Source: an uncultured Bacteroidaceae bacterium (GTDB lineage Bacteria > Bacteroidota > Bacteroidia > Bacteroidales > Bacteroidaceae). From it: a stretch of 64,000 bases of DNA. The position numbers were made by a program, and so were the translations under genes. Position 1 is the first letter of the stretch. Each line of letters starts with the position of its first letter. Positions 1-8,565 of this stretch are shown in pieces. The stretch spans positions 62,001-126,000 of the forward strand of contig CALULY010000006.1 in assembly GCA_944321635.1 (NCBI GenBank), given 5' to 3'. The notes beneath the pieces are model-generated. The model worked only from the letters and a program-made list of their open reading frames with translations, searched no databases and was not told the origin of the DNA.

Positions 1-197
1 CAGACATCGCCCTTGTAGCCACCGAGGACTGGACGCTCACGCAGCAAGACATTGTGAGCAAATGCGGATGGTCGCCGCTTGAAGGGCACACATTCCACCA
101 TCGCGTCGTCCGGACTTATGTCAACGGCAATCTGGCCTACGACAACGGAAGGTTTGACAACGGAGCAAGGGGGCAAAGGCTCGTCTTCGACTATTAA
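1..197 (+). CDS. pyrC: Dihydroorotase, C-terminal fragment (cut by window edge)
   Basis: This is the last 65 codons of an open frame entering from the left edge, read in the frame that starts at base 3 and ends at TAA 195-197. The translated end contains KCGWSPLEG, a histidine pair and a TYVNG segment followed by a short Gly-rich tail. This matches the C-terminal end of bacterial dihydroorotase, where the re-closing metal-dependent hydrolase fold ends with a strand of the form VNG.x.yd.g. The enzyme cyclises carbamoyl-aspartate to dihydroorotate in pyrimidine synthesis. Catalytic metal ligands lie outside the window, so the assignment rests on the C-terminal signature alone. A hairpin terminator follows at 271-297. 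Confidence 0.75.
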   Translation, partial: DIALVATEDWTLTQQDIVSKCGWSPLEGHTFHHRVVRTYVNGNLAYDNGRFDNGARGQRLVFDY

Positions 198-270
198 GCT
201 CCCCTCCACGCTGTCCCAAGACATCGGCCGCACATCGACGCGGCATCTCCAGAAGTCACTTTTAATAAGG

Positions 271-297
271 ATGGCAGCCCCGTCTCGGGGCTGCCAT
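271..297 (+). terminator. Hairpin terminator after pyrC
   Basis: A perfect 12-bp stem (ATGGCAGCCCCG at 271-282 with its complement at 286-297) closes a 3-base loop and is followed by TTG and A-rich DNA. It lies 74 bp after the pyrC stop codon. The U tract is short, so termination strength is uncertain. Confidence 0.6.
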
Positions 298-773
298 TTG
301 AATAAAAACAGAAAAGGGAAATATAAATCAGTGCTAATCCCATGCCTCTGCATTGTGAACTAACTGCCGCCAAAGATAAATGTTACACATACAACCTCCA
401 ACAATATTGCAACTTTTTTATGCATGAAGTTGAAAAAATAGCAATATTTCATCCACAAACACCCTAATGTACCAGCGTTTTCCGATTAGGGCAAACATCA
501 ATGCCTCTTGATTTTGATTAAATGGGCATTGCACGACGCACGTTTCAACTAATCCCCCTGCACCAGCGACTTTTGATGGCAAACAAGGCAGATTGCAAAA
601 CAATGTTAAAAAACAAAGTTTCTCACATGGCCGATTAAACCTTGCCCACATTCCAAAGTCTTAAGGTTGAAGAAAGAAAATTCGTATTTCATACTTTACG
701 TGTTGCAAGCAAAAGACCCTTTGGAGTAAGGGCGACAGCAATACGGACTTAGTTTAGTTTTTAGTTTTCTCAT

Positions 774-808
774 AAGAAGGCGGTCGATGTGAATTGGCCG
801 CCTTTCTT
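774..808. terminator. Hairpin, possible terminator of an unannotated transcript
   Basis: The arms AAGGCGGTC (777-785) and GGCCGCCTT (796-804) pair with one G-U and an extension of A-T pairs on both sides. The plus-strand 3' side is pyrimidine rich (TTTCTT). pyrC already has a terminator 480 bp upstream, so this hairpin may end a separate short transcript or serve the convergent minus-strand gene. Confidence 0.4.
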
Positions 809-857
809 GCATCTTGCCCCCTGCCATGCAGAAAGCGCAACGCCCCGCACACACTCA

Positions 858-897
858 AACCGCCCGCCCCGGTCACAACGACACGCGGCGGGCGGTT
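858..897 (-). terminator. Hairpin terminator of the SDR gene
   Basis: An 11-bp perfect stem (AACCGCCCGCC at 858-868 with GGCGGGCGGTT at 887-897) lies 28 bp beyond the stop of the minus-strand gene at 925. Read on the minus strand, the 3' arm ends in GGTTTGAG, giving only a short U run. Confidence 0.5.
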
Positions 898-924
898 CAA
901 ATGCCAAATCCACGGGATGCGGGC

Positions 925-1701
925 TTAGACGATGCTCGCCCCTCCGTCAACGACGATGTATTGCCCCGTGACATAGCTCGAAGCCTCTGATGAGAGGTAG
1001 AGGATCGTGCCGTTCAACTCCCCCCTCCTGCCAGGCCGCCCCAACGGGTTGGCCATGTTGTAGGCCTTCAAGAACTCTTCGTTGCGGAACAATGTGTCCT
1101 GCGTCATCTCGCTCTCAAACAAGCCAGGCCCGATGCAGTTGACAGTGATGCCATGCACGCCGTAGGACGCTGCCATGCCCTTGGTGAGCCCCACGACGCC
1201 AGCCTTTGAGGCGTTGTAGGCATGGCGCGCGAGCACTGGGACCTTGTCGCCTATGATGGCGTTCACCGACGAGACATTGACAATCCTGCCACCGCCAATG
1301 TCTTTCATAAAAGGCACGACGTGCTTGCTCATGAGGAACATCCCCTTGAGGTTTGTCGCAATCACCTTGTCCCACTCGGCTTCTGACAGCTCATCAACCG
1401 CCCCGGCTATGGCAACGCCTGCATTGTTGAGCAAGATGTCTATGTGTCCCAGCCTGTTGACCGCATCAGCCACGGCGTTGCGCACACTCTCCTCGTCCGT
1501 GACGTCACAGGACAGCGAAACAGCCTTGCCGCCGGAGGCCTTGATGCTTTCCTCCACATCCTTTAGTTTGTTCACCCGCCGAGCGAGCAAGACCACAGTT
1601 GCGCCGCACTCGGCATAAGCCTTGGCCGCGTCAGCACCGAGACCGCTCGATGCACCTGTCACCATGGCCACCTTTCTGGTCAAATCAAAATAGTTTTTCA
1701 T
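925..1701 (-). CDS. SDR-family NAD(P)-dependent oxidoreductase
   Basis: This 258-residue protein is a classical short-chain dehydrogenase/reductase with a single Rossmann domain. Visible motifs are the cofactor loop TGASSGLG (15-22), NNAG (92-95), the catalytic Ser in NVSSVN (about 144) and YNASK (Tyr162, Lys166). An Arg pair after the second strand (about 41-42) suggests NADP preference. The C-terminal end VDGGASIV is typical of the gluconate 5-dehydrogenase and 3-oxoacyl-ACP reductase branch, so a sugar-acid or hydroxy-acid substrate is plausible, but the substrate cannot be read from sequence. The start at 1701 was chosen because it gives the usual short N-terminus before the first strand; a start 10 codons upstream exists. 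It stands alone, with its own promoter and terminator. Confidence 0.85.
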   Translation of the reverse strand: MKNYFDLTRKVAMVTGASSGLGADAAKAYAECGATVVLLARRVNKLKDVEESIKASGGKAVSLSCDVTDEESVRNAVADAVNRLGHIDILLNNAGVAIAGAVDELSEAEWDKVIATNLKGMFLMSKHVVPFMKDIGGGRIVNVSSVNAIIGDKVPVLARHAYNASKAGVVGLTKGMAASYGVHGITVNCIGPGLFESEMTQDTLFRNEEFLKAYNMANPLGRPGRRGELNGTILYLSSEASSYVTGQYIVVDGGASIV

Positions 1702-1728
1702 AGAAACATAAAGTTTTGTGGTGATGTT

Positions 1729-1756
1729 CAAAAATAACAGAAACGATTGACTTCAA
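1729..1756 (-). promoter_or_regulatory. Candidate Bacteroidetes promoter for the SDR gene
   Basis: On the minus strand TATTTTTG (1729-1736) matches the -7 consensus TAnnTTTG, and a TTG (1754-1756) lies 17 bp upstream as a possible -33 element. It is 28 bp from the chosen start codon. Confidence 0.45.
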
Positions 1757-1965
1757 CCGATGGATTGTAGTTAATTTTTGGTAATTAACATAATATAGCC
1801 GTTTATTTTATACACACCAACCCACCCGACGACGCAAAATGTCACACATAAACAATCCGCCATTCCATCATTATTATTATATGTCAACAGCACCGCCTCA
1901 CACCTTTGCCGCCACGGCACGCCATGCAACGCCAGCCTTCGCCCCGCGCCATGGACGGAAACAAA

Positions 1966-2005
1966 GCTCCCCCGCCATCCAGCCAACGACCAGAGGCGGG
2001 GGAGC
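1966..2005 (-). terminator. Hairpin terminator of the S9 peptidase gene
   Basis: An 11-bp GC-rich stem (GCTCCCCCGCC at 1966-1976 with GGCGGGGGAGC at 1995-2005) lies 37 bp past the stop of the minus-strand gene at 2043. The minus-strand 3' side continues TTTGTTT, a reasonable U-rich tail. Confidence 0.65.
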
Positions 2006-2042
2006 GCAGAGCGTCAATGTCCCTTTGTTCAACGAACGGATG

Positions 2043-4139
2043 TCAATCCTTCAACCACTTGTCAAGCCACTCAAAGAATGTGCGCTGCCACAAGATGCCA
2101 TTTTGCGGCTGGAGCACCCAGTGATTTTCGTCGGGATAGATGAGCAGCTCGGCAGGCACGCCGCGCATGATGGCAGCGTCAAATGCAGCCATCGCCTGAT
2201 TGGCAAGGATGCGGAAGTCCTTCTCGCCGTGGATGCACAGTATCGGCGTGTCCCAACGATCGACGAACTTATGTGGCGAATTGGCAAACGTGCGCATCGC
2301 CACGGCATTGCCACGATCCCAATAAGCGCCTCCCATGTCCCAGTTGGCAAACCACTTCTCCTCGGTCTCAAGGTACTGCATCTCCATGTTGAAGATGCCG
2401 TCGTGCGCTATGAAAGCCTTGAAGCGGCCGTCATGGTGTCCCGCCAACCAGTAGACCGAGAAGCCCCCGAAGCTCGCGCCGACGCACCCAAGACGGTCCG
2501 CATCGACGAATGGCTCGCGTGCCATCGCATCGATCGCCGTCATGTAGTCGCGCATACACTGACCGCCATAGTCCCCGCTGATCTCCTCATTCCACTCCAC
2601 ACCGAAACCGGGCATACCACGGCGGCACGGGGCAACGACGATGTAGCCGTGCGCGGCCATTATCTGCAAGTTCCACCTGTAACTCCAGAACTGGCTGAGA
2701 GCAGTCTGCGGGCCGCCCTCGCAGTAGAGCAACGCCGGATATTTCTTCGCCGGGTCAAATTGCGGCGGGTAGACCACCCACGTCAACATGTCCTTGCCGT
2801 CCGTGGTCTTCATCCAACGCGCCTCGACCTTGCCCATGTCGATCTGGTCGAGGATATGCTTGTTCTCCTCCGTCAGCTGGCTGGCAGTGCCATCAGAGGC
2901 GACCATATATATCTCATCAGGACAACTCATCGAATGCCTCTTGGCCACCAGCTTGTCGCCTGCGAAGGCAATGGAAGCATAGTCGCACATCCCGCTCGTG
3001 ACCTTCTCAGCCTTCGCGCCCGGGATGTTGGGCAGACGGTAGATGTGCGATTCGCCATGCCAAACTCCAAGGAAGTAGAGTGCCGTCCCATCAGGCGCCC
3101 ACTCAAAAGCATCGACATTGGACTCAAACGACTGGCTGGCAAAACGCCGCTCGCCAGTTGTGAGGTCAAGGACCATGAGGCGGTTCAAGTCCGCCTCGTA
3201 GCCGTCACGCTCCATGCTCTGCCAGGCGATGTAGCGTCCGTCGGGCGAGTACTGAGGGTTGGTGTCATACCCCTCGTTGTCCTCCGTCAGGTTGACCGTC
3301 TGCTTGCTCGCCAGGTCATAGACATATATGTCCGAATTTGTCGAGAGGGCGTAAGCGAGTCCCGTCTTCTTGCGGCAAGTGTAGGCCACCTTGTCCGACG
3401 ACGGCGACCACGCGAGTTGCTCCATCCCGCCAAAAGGCTTCATAGGGCTCTCGTAGGGTTGCCCCTCCAGTATGTCCGTCACATTGGACAACTTGCCGTC
3501 CGCATAGTCGGCAACAAACGGATGCGGCGCACTCGTCACCCACTCGTCCCAATGCTTGTACATGAGATCCTTGACTATCACGCCCGTAGCCTTGGGGAGG
3601 TCGGGGTACTTGTCGGCGGTGCTCTCGACCGTCTTGACCTGCGCCACGAACAGCAGCTTACGGCCGTCGGGCGAGAATGCAAAACCCTCGATGTCGCCGT
3701 CATAGTCCGTCAGCTTCCGCCGCCCCGTGCCGTCGGGATTGATCTCATAGACCTGGCTGCTGCCCTCGTCGTTGCTCAGGAACGCCAGCTTGCCGCCGTC
3801 CTTGATCCAGCACACCCCGCTCTCGTGCCTCGGGGTGGACGTCAGCTGCCGCGCCCCCGTGCCGTCGGTGTTGATGATGAAGATGTCCGAGTTGCTCGCG
3901 TTCTGCTCCACGCTGTAATAGGTGACACTGTAAGCTACCTGACGCCCGTCGGGCGAGACAGCCACATCGCCTATGCGCCCCATGGCCCAGAGTGCCTCTG
4001 GCGTAAGCCTGCGCTCGTCGAGGCGGATGTCCGACTTGCCGATGAGACCGGCATCGGTTGACGCACCGTCACCGCCCGCCCCTGCGCAAGAAGCCACGGC
4101 GACAGCCATCGACATGGTTAGTAAGTTGGCATATTTCAT
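2043..4139 (-). CDS. Secreted S9-family (prolyl oligopeptidase) lipoprotein peptidase
   Basis: This 698-residue protein starts at 4139 (MKYANLL), which gives a lipoprotein signal ending at Cys18 (VASC); the open frame extends 54 codons upstream but that part has no protein character. Residues about 40-430 form a beta-propeller with repeated SPDG motifs (for example at VAVSPDGRQVAYS), and the C-terminal third is an alpha/beta hydrolase. The catalytic triad is visible: Ser556 in GASFGG, Asp641 in HGEKDF and His673 in DENHW. Such enzymes (acylaminoacyl-peptidase or dipeptidyl-peptidase 5-like) release N-terminal acyl-amino acids or dipeptides in the periplasm for peptide use. It is monocistronic, with a terminator at 1966-2005. 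A second S9 enzyme lies at 51616-53787. Confidence 0.9.
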   Translation of the reverse strand: MKYANLLTMSMAVAVASCAGAGGDGASTDAGLIGKSDIRLDERRLTPEALWAMGRIGDVAVSPDGRQVAYSVTYYSVEQNASNSDIFIINTDGTGARQLTSTPRHESGVCWIKDGGKLAFLSNDEGSSQVYEINPDGTGRRKLTDYDGDIEGFAFSPDGRKLLFVAQVKTVESTADKYPDLPKATGVIVKDLMYKHWDEWVTSAPHPFVADYADGKLSNVTDILEGQPYESPMKPFGGMEQLAWSPSSDKVAYTCRKKTGLAYALSTNSDIYVYDLASKQTVNLTEDNEGYDTNPQYSPDGRYIAWQSMERDGYEADLNRLMVLDLTTGERRFASQSFESNVDAFEWAPDGTALYFLGVWHGESHIYRLPNIPGAKAEKVTSGMCDYASIAFAGDKLVAKRHSMSCPDEIYMVASDGTASQLTEENKHILDQIDMGKVEARWMKTTDGKDMLTWVVYPPQFDPAKKYPALLYCEGGPQTALSQFWSYRWNLQIMAAHGYIVVAPCRRGMPGFGVEWNEEISGDYGGQCMRDYMTAIDAMAREPFVDADRLGCVGASFGGFSVYWLAGHHDGRFKAFIAHDGIFNMEMQYLETEEKWFANWDMGGAYWDRGNAVAMRTFANSPHKFVDRWDTPILCIHGEKDFRILANQAMAAFDAAIMRGVPAELLIYPDENHWVLQPQNGILWQRTFFEWLDKWLKD

Positions 4140-4297
4140 GATGCTCTCAATTTGAATGTTTACCCCACGAAGATAGCGATTAATCCCCAACACAGACACG
4201 GCAAGGCAAGGCATAAAAACGGCAGCGCACGGCACAAACCTCCACCGGGCCAAACACAAACTTGACATCCCCAGTGCACAAAGTTCAAAACCACCGT

Positions 4298-4399
4298 ACA
4301 TAAAGTAAAAACAAAAGTTCTGTTTATATATTCAAAACTTTTGTTTATACATTCAAAAGTTCTGTTTATATAAACAAAACTTCTGAATGAACTTTATGT
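4298..4399. repeat. Family A intergenic array, copy 1 (four 21-bp units)
   Basis: Four head-to-tail 21-bp units lie at 4309-4329, 4330-4350, 4351-4371 and 4372-4392. Each is a 17-bp near-palindrome of the form AWWCARAASTTYTGWWT plus a 4-base linker. The array is bracketed by the inverted repeat ACATAAAGT (4298-4306) and ACTTTATGT (4391-4399). The left flank (CAAAGTTCA, then CCGTACATAAAGTA) also appears beside copy 4, so the element has conserved boundaries. It lies between the 5' end of the S9 peptidase gene and the 3' end of the HHH gene. Confidence 0.85.
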
Positions 4400-4571
4400 C
4401 CGACCTAAGTGAAGTTTATGTCCGGCCCGATGGGGCTTTTGGCGGCGGGAGTGGGAAGTCCATGTCCTGCCCTGCCGCAACTCAAGCCTTGGGAAAGCGG
4501 ATCGACGCCCTCCCTCCACACCTTGCGCAAACCGTGTGCGGGGAAATGCCACCGGACCATGCGGCCGCAGC

Positions 4572-6653
4572 TCAAAACCTCAGCGTGAGGACGGCGGCGA
4601 CCTCGCTCCTTGTGTTGCCCTCGATCAGCTCCGGGCCGCTGCCCATCGCCTCCACGTCGTCGCGCGCCATGACCGACCAGCTCGCACCGAGGCGCAGCCA
4701 CCGCCCTATGCTGCACTGCGCGATGGCAGAAAAATAGGTGCCGCGCCCGTAGGCAGCGGGATAGTAGAACGTCTGCGGCAAACTCCTGGAAGGGATGTAG
4801 ATGCGCGAATCATAGTCGTCTGTGCCAAACAGCGAGAAGACCGCCGCGCACCGCAACGGCGTGTGGGGGATGCGCCATGCGGCGGTCTGCGTCAAAGCGA
4901 TGCCCCGCGACCTCCCCTGCCCGCCACGCGCGGCAAGGCAACAATCCACGTCGGTCTTGACCTCAAGCCCCGCACCTGCCGCGCAGACAAAACGCAGGTT
5001 CAGCTTGTCGGTGCGCACCCGCACCGCAGACACCGCGCCGCCGTCACCGGCATAGTCGCGCTCGCTGCTCCGCCGGCGGTAGTAGGCCGAGAACGCCAAC
5101 CCCTCGCGGGGAGTGTAGACCGCCCTGGCCAACACTTCGCTGCCCGACGATGGCCGGTCGATGGCATAGCGCAGCCACGGGTGCGCCGAGCAATCGACGG
5201 CGAGGGTGAGCCTCAGCGCGGGGACGGCCGTCACCTCAACGCCGCAAAACACACCGCTCTCGTTGCGCACCGCGTCCGTCGCCGACATGGCCCGCGCATG
5301 ATGCGCCACATAGCCACGGCCATAATGGCGGTGCTGCACGAAGATGCGGTAGCCGTCGGCGGGATAGATGTCAACACCGTTGAGCGTCGCCACGTTGCCC
5401 CCGCCGTCAACTGCCGTCTCGCCACCGACGAAGATGCCGCGCCAACGGAAGTCGTATGCCAGCCCGGCGTTGAAGAAACGCCGCCCCTCCGGATAAAAGG
5501 CGCGGTAGGGTTCGTCCCCCGTTGTGAACGGTCTGTTGAAAAAGTCGCCAACAACCGTTAATCCGATGTTGAAAACACCGCCACGGTACGTCAAGTTGCT
5601 GCCCACCATCGTGTTGCGCACGGCATCCCGCGCCTCGATGTCACGGGCAAGGCGATGGTAGCCATCGGTTTTCAACGACTTTGCCAACGAGTTTTCAACA
5701 ACAGCGTCCAGCCTCCTCGACGAGAGCAACGCCGACAATTCCCATCGTCCCAGAGCCAAGGTCACGGCAGCACCGCGCAGGAAGTTGTTTTCATCCGTCG
5801 ATGAGTGCCGGCGCAAGCCGCCACTGCGGTTGTAAAGCGAGGTGAGATAGATGTTTTTGCCCATATAATAGTCGTTGCTCACGACGAGCCCGCGCCCGAA
5901 TGTCGCCTTGTAGTCGCCCACGGCCAACGCCTTGACCACCCCGAGCCCCCTGGCGAAGAAGTGAGCAGAGTAGAAATCGTAGCCCTTGGCATTAGACCCA
6001 CGGAAGAACTCCTCGCCGGGGTCCTTCTCGGCAGAAACACCGATGCTCATCATGTCACGGTAACGGTAGGCATACTTCACCGAATTGTAGAACGGCGAAC
6101 CGAGATAGTAGCTGCCCGGAGCCTCCTGCCGCGTCGCTTCGTCAACGTCAGCATAACCGCGCTTGTCGTTGAGCGTGCGGCGAAACCTCGTGGTCAATTC
6201 GCAGCCGCCCCGCCTGAACATCTCGGCGAGGGTCGGAGGCTTGTCCGGCCTGGTTGGCCCCACCGTGACAAACGGGCGCAGCAAAGCGGCCGTGGCAACG
6301 TCGATGCCCTCGATGAGCCTCAACTCGTCGAGCGACACCATCGGACCGTAGGTGTAGACGTAAAAGAGGATGTTCTCGACCTGGACGGGCGAGAGGAAGG
6401 GCAACAATTCGAGCTGCTCGCGGGTGGCGGCGTTGATGTCCAGCTTGTCATTGGCGAGAGCTGCGAGGTTCTCCTTGAGCTCCTCGGCTGCGGGTGCGTT
6501 GTCCTCGTCGATTTCCACGAGCTTGTCGATGACGGCATCCACCGCAGCTGACGGCGACACCTCTTGCGGGAGGCACTCAGGGAAGGCCAGGAGCGTTGTC
6601 AACACGGTTGCCAACAGTCTTATCAACACTATGTGTTTGCAACGCATTGCCAT
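4572..6653 (-). CDS. Helix-hairpin-helix outer-membrane-type protein
   Basis: This 693-residue protein has an N-terminal signal peptide (about 1-29, ending near CLPQ) and a ComEA-like helix-hairpin-helix region at about 70-130 (LDINAATREQLELLPFL, then LRLIEGIDVATAALL). The remaining 550 residues are rich in alternating aromatic and small residues and end in LTLRF, a typical C-terminal strand of an outer-membrane beta-barrel. Proteins with this layout are widespread in Bacteroidales next to a small PorV/PorQ-like barrel, as here: the upstream gene ends 10 bp before this start. The function is not established; the HHH motif is unlikely to bind chromosomal DNA if the protein is exported. It is the last gene of the 14390-4572 run. 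Confidence 0.7.
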   Translation of the reverse strand: MAMRCKHIVLIRLLATVLTTLLAFPECLPQEVSPSAAVDAVIDKLVEIDEDNAPAAEELKENLAALANDKLDINAATREQLELLPFLSPVQVENILFYVYTYGPMVSLDELRLIEGIDVATAALLRPFVTVGPTRPDKPPTLAEMFRRGGCELTTRFRRTLNDKRGYADVDEATRQEAPGSYYLGSPFYNSVKYAYRYRDMMSIGVSAEKDPGEEFFRGSNAKGYDFYSAHFFARGLGVVKALAVGDYKATFGRGLVVSNDYYMGKNIYLTSLYNRSGGLRRHSSTDENNFLRGAAVTLALGRWELSALLSSRRLDAVVENSLAKSLKTDGYHRLARDIEARDAVRNTMVGSNLTYRGGVFNIGLTVVGDFFNRPFTTGDEPYRAFYPEGRRFFNAGLAYDFRWRGIFVGGETAVDGGGNVATLNGVDIYPADGYRIFVQHRHYGRGYVAHHARAMSATDAVRNESGVFCGVEVTAVPALRLTLAVDCSAHPWLRYAIDRPSSGSEVLARAVYTPREGLAFSAYYRRRSSERDYAGDGGAVSAVRVRTDKLNLRFVCAAGAGLEVKTDVDCCLAARGGQGRSRGIALTQTAAWRIPHTPLRCAAVFSLFGTDDYDSRIYIPSRSLPQTFYYPAAYGRGTYFSAIAQCSIGRWLRLGASWSVMARDDVEAMGSGPELIEGNTRSEVAAVLTLRF

Positions 6654-6663
6654 GCCGCGCCGT

Positions 6664-7545
6664 TCAGAACGTGTAATCTATGCCACACATCAGTTCGGGA
6701 CCGAGGCTTGTGTGCCATTTGGCCCCGACGTTGATGGTAAATGCGGAGAGGTTTACCCCTACGCCGAATGTCGGGATAAACGGTGCTCCGAGGAATCCCG
6801 CACGGATGTCGAGGGCGGCTATGGGCGAGTACTCCGCCCCGAGCTTGTACCATGCCCGCTCCGCACTCGACTTTTCCACCTCTGCTGTTAGCAACAATGT
6901 TGGCAGAGGTTGGTAAGCCGCGCCGACGGCAAACGACACGGGGAGTTTTTCATCGGTTTTCCCCTTCACTATGCCCTTGCGGAGGGGATTGTTGACAACT
7001 ACGCCGATTGTTAGTTTGTCGGTGGCAGTTACCAACATCCCCAAATCTGCGGTGAGCGCGTGCACATTCTTGTCACGGTCGGCAAGCTGCCTGACATAGT
7101 AGTTGACCCTCACCCCGAGGGCGAAACGTGAGGTGAGGCGGCGCGAGACGGCAAGGCTCACTTTGTTTTCGTTGTAAGCATCCATCCCGAAGCGCGCAAG
7201 ATAGGCGGTGAAGTCCAGCACCCTTGTCGGCACTGCCACGCATCCGGAGTAGCTCGACAACTCTTTCAACGCAAAACGATTGACGTAGCCGAGCGAAGCG
7301 AAATCTTGCCTCGTGAGCGAAACCCCGGCAGGATTGGCCGCCGTTGGCAGGGCGGCAGACGACTTGCCCATGGAGTAGGCGCGGATGTCGATGAACGAGA
7401 GGATGTCCTCCCCACGGGCATCACCCGCAGAGAGCAGCATCAAGACCATGAGGACAATGCTGCACGTGATGCTTCTGACTGGATGTCGTCTGGTCAAGTG
7501 TCGGATGTTCGGGGTTTTGCCAAAGTCAGGAATGTCTTTTTGCAA
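6664..7545 (-). CDS. PorV/PorQ-like outer-membrane barrel protein
   Basis: This 293-residue protein has a signal-like hydrophobic segment at about 24-44 ending in GDARG, then a barrel-like body that opens with the DIRAYSMGKSSAAL stretch followed by NPAG. That opening is characteristic of the PorV/PorQ and FadL-related family of T9SS accessory barrels. It ends in DYTF, a C-terminal aromatic residue as expected for barrel insertion. The annotated start gives a long, basic N-terminus before the signal segment; an internal start is possible. It lies 9 bp after the bactofilin-like gene and 10 bp before the HHH gene, so it is almost certainly co-transcribed with them. Its exact role in secretion or envelope assembly is inferred, not shown. 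Confidence 0.65.
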   Translation of the reverse strand: MQKDIPDFGKTPNIRHLTRRHPVRSITCSIVLMVLMLLSAGDARGEDILSFIDIRAYSMGKSSAALPTAANPAGVSLTRQDFASLGYVNRFALKELSSYSGCVAVPTRVLDFTAYLARFGMDAYNENKVSLAVSRRLTSRFALGVRVNYYVRQLADRDKNVHALTADLGMLVTATDKLTIGVVVNNPLRKGIVKGKTDEKLPVSFAVGAAYQPLPTLLLTAEVEKSSAERAWYKLGAEYSPIAALDIRAGFLGAPFIPTFGVGVNLSAFTINVGAKWHTSLGPELMCGIDYTF

Positions 7546-7554
7546 CAGGCACCG

Positions 7555-8538
7555 TCAGACGATGCCAGGTATGCGCTTGGCCAGGTCCTGTATGCTGAAC
7601 GTGCCATCGATGGGCGTGACCTTGATTGTCCCCCGGAGTATGGAGAAGAAGAAGTCGCAGACTTTCTCAGGGACAATGCCCACTTTTTCACCAGCCTCGT
7701 TCATCCCCAGATCGTAAGTGCGGAGCGTCTGGCTGCCGAGCGCGGTCGCCCCGATGAGGAAGTGGTTCTTCAGCTTGTCAAAGTCAACGAGGTCTGCCGC
7801 CAGCACCTTGCCCACGACCGAGTAGCTGTAAACGACGATGGTCTGTTGATCCTCGGACAACATCGTCTTTTGCTCATCTGTCGAGAGATCCATCTCGATG
7901 CAACCCGAGTTTTCAATCTCCTTGTCACCCTTGTAGAGCGAACCGAGGTCGGCGAGGCTCAGGTTGATCATCCTGGTGGCCGGCGTGCGTTCAATCGGTG
8001 AGCCGCTGAATGCGCTCGGCAACAACAGGCTTATCTGGCCGTCAAGGAAGACGGTCGGGGCGTTGAACGTGCCGGCAATGCAATCTTTCATGTCTATGCT
8101 CTTGGTGGCAAACACGCCGCCGATGACGACACAATCATCCAACGTGACGGTGTCGGCAAATATGCTGCCCGCGACGAATGCATGACTGAGGCGCACTTGC
8201 TTGGCGTTGATGTCGGCCATGAACATCAATTTGTTGTCTTTTCCAAATGAAGCCACCGTGTCGGACGAGGCAACTGTCTTGCGGAATATGATGCTGCCCT
8301 TGGCATTGGAAGCGATGTGCAGTTCGAGTTTCGTATAAACCGCCCCTTTCACGTCGAGGTCTCCGTTCTCCACTTCCATCTTGCGGGCATAGACTGCCCC
8401 CTCGATTTCGGTGTCGCCCATTATGTTGACATCGCGGTCAAGTTCTGAGACGGTGCGTGGCAGTATGGAACTCCTGACGAGATTGTCCTTGAGGAGGATA
8501 CCACCCTCCATGCTTATGATGTTCAATTCCTTTTTCAT
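7555..8538 (-). CDS. Bactofilin-like beta-helix protein
   Basis: This 327-residue protein has no signal peptide or membrane segment. Residues about 35-180 consist of short repeating strands with the rhythm seen in polymer-forming bactofilins and DUF342-type beta-helices (for example GDTEIEGAVYARKMEVENG and GSIFADTVTLDDCVVIGG). The C-terminal part (about 200-327) is different and unrecognised. Bactofilins polymerise without nucleotide into filaments attached to the inner membrane. A scaffold role for the SPFH cassette is an inference from context: it follows two coiled-coil paralogues by 27 bp and precedes the PorV-like gene by 9 bp. I do not recognise a named family for the full length. Confidence 0.6.
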   Translation of the reverse strand: MKKELNIISMEGGILLKDNLVRSSILPRTVSELDRDVNIMGDTEIEGAVYARKMEVENGDLDVKGAVYTKLELHIASNAKGSIIFRKTVASSDTVASFGKDNKLMFMADINAKQVRLSHAFVAGSIFADTVTLDDCVVIGGVFATKSIDMKDCIAGTFNAPTVFLDGQISLLLPSAFSGSPIERTPATRMINLSLADLGSLYKGDKEIENSGCIEMDLSTDEQKTMLSEDQQTIVVYSYSVVGKVLAADLVDFDKLKNHFLIGATALGSQTLRTYDLGMNEAGEKVGIVPEKVCDFFFSILRGTIKVTPIDGTFSIQDLAKRIPGIV

Positions 8539-8565
8539 GTCGTTGGTCTGTTTGTTTTTTGAGTG

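Larger units (their letters stand above)
298..924. other. AT-rich gene-free region
   Basis: No convincing coding sequence lies here on either strand. Small open frames (for example 418-651 minus) lack a start context and recognisable composition. The part from about 660 to 808 looks structured: CCCTTTGGAGTAAGGG (a 6-bp stem with a 4-base loop) lies inside a longer segment and is followed by a T-rich stretch and the hairpin at 774-808. This resembles the 3' half of a small RNA gene, but no promoter could be assigned. Confidence 0.4.

Noticed and set aside
79-363. 94-codon frame at the left end
   Set aside because: It overlaps the dihydroorotase end in another frame and runs through its terminator.
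1839-4061. 740-codon open frame on the plus strand opposite the S9 peptidase gene
   Set aside because: It is fully antisense to a gene with a clear catalytic triad and signal peptide, its translation has no domain signature, and long antisense frames are expected in this GC-rich codon usage.
4572-6653. DNA-uptake ComEA protein
   Set aside because: The helix-hairpin-helix region resembles ComEA, but it is followed by a 550-residue barrel-like part and no competence genes are near.
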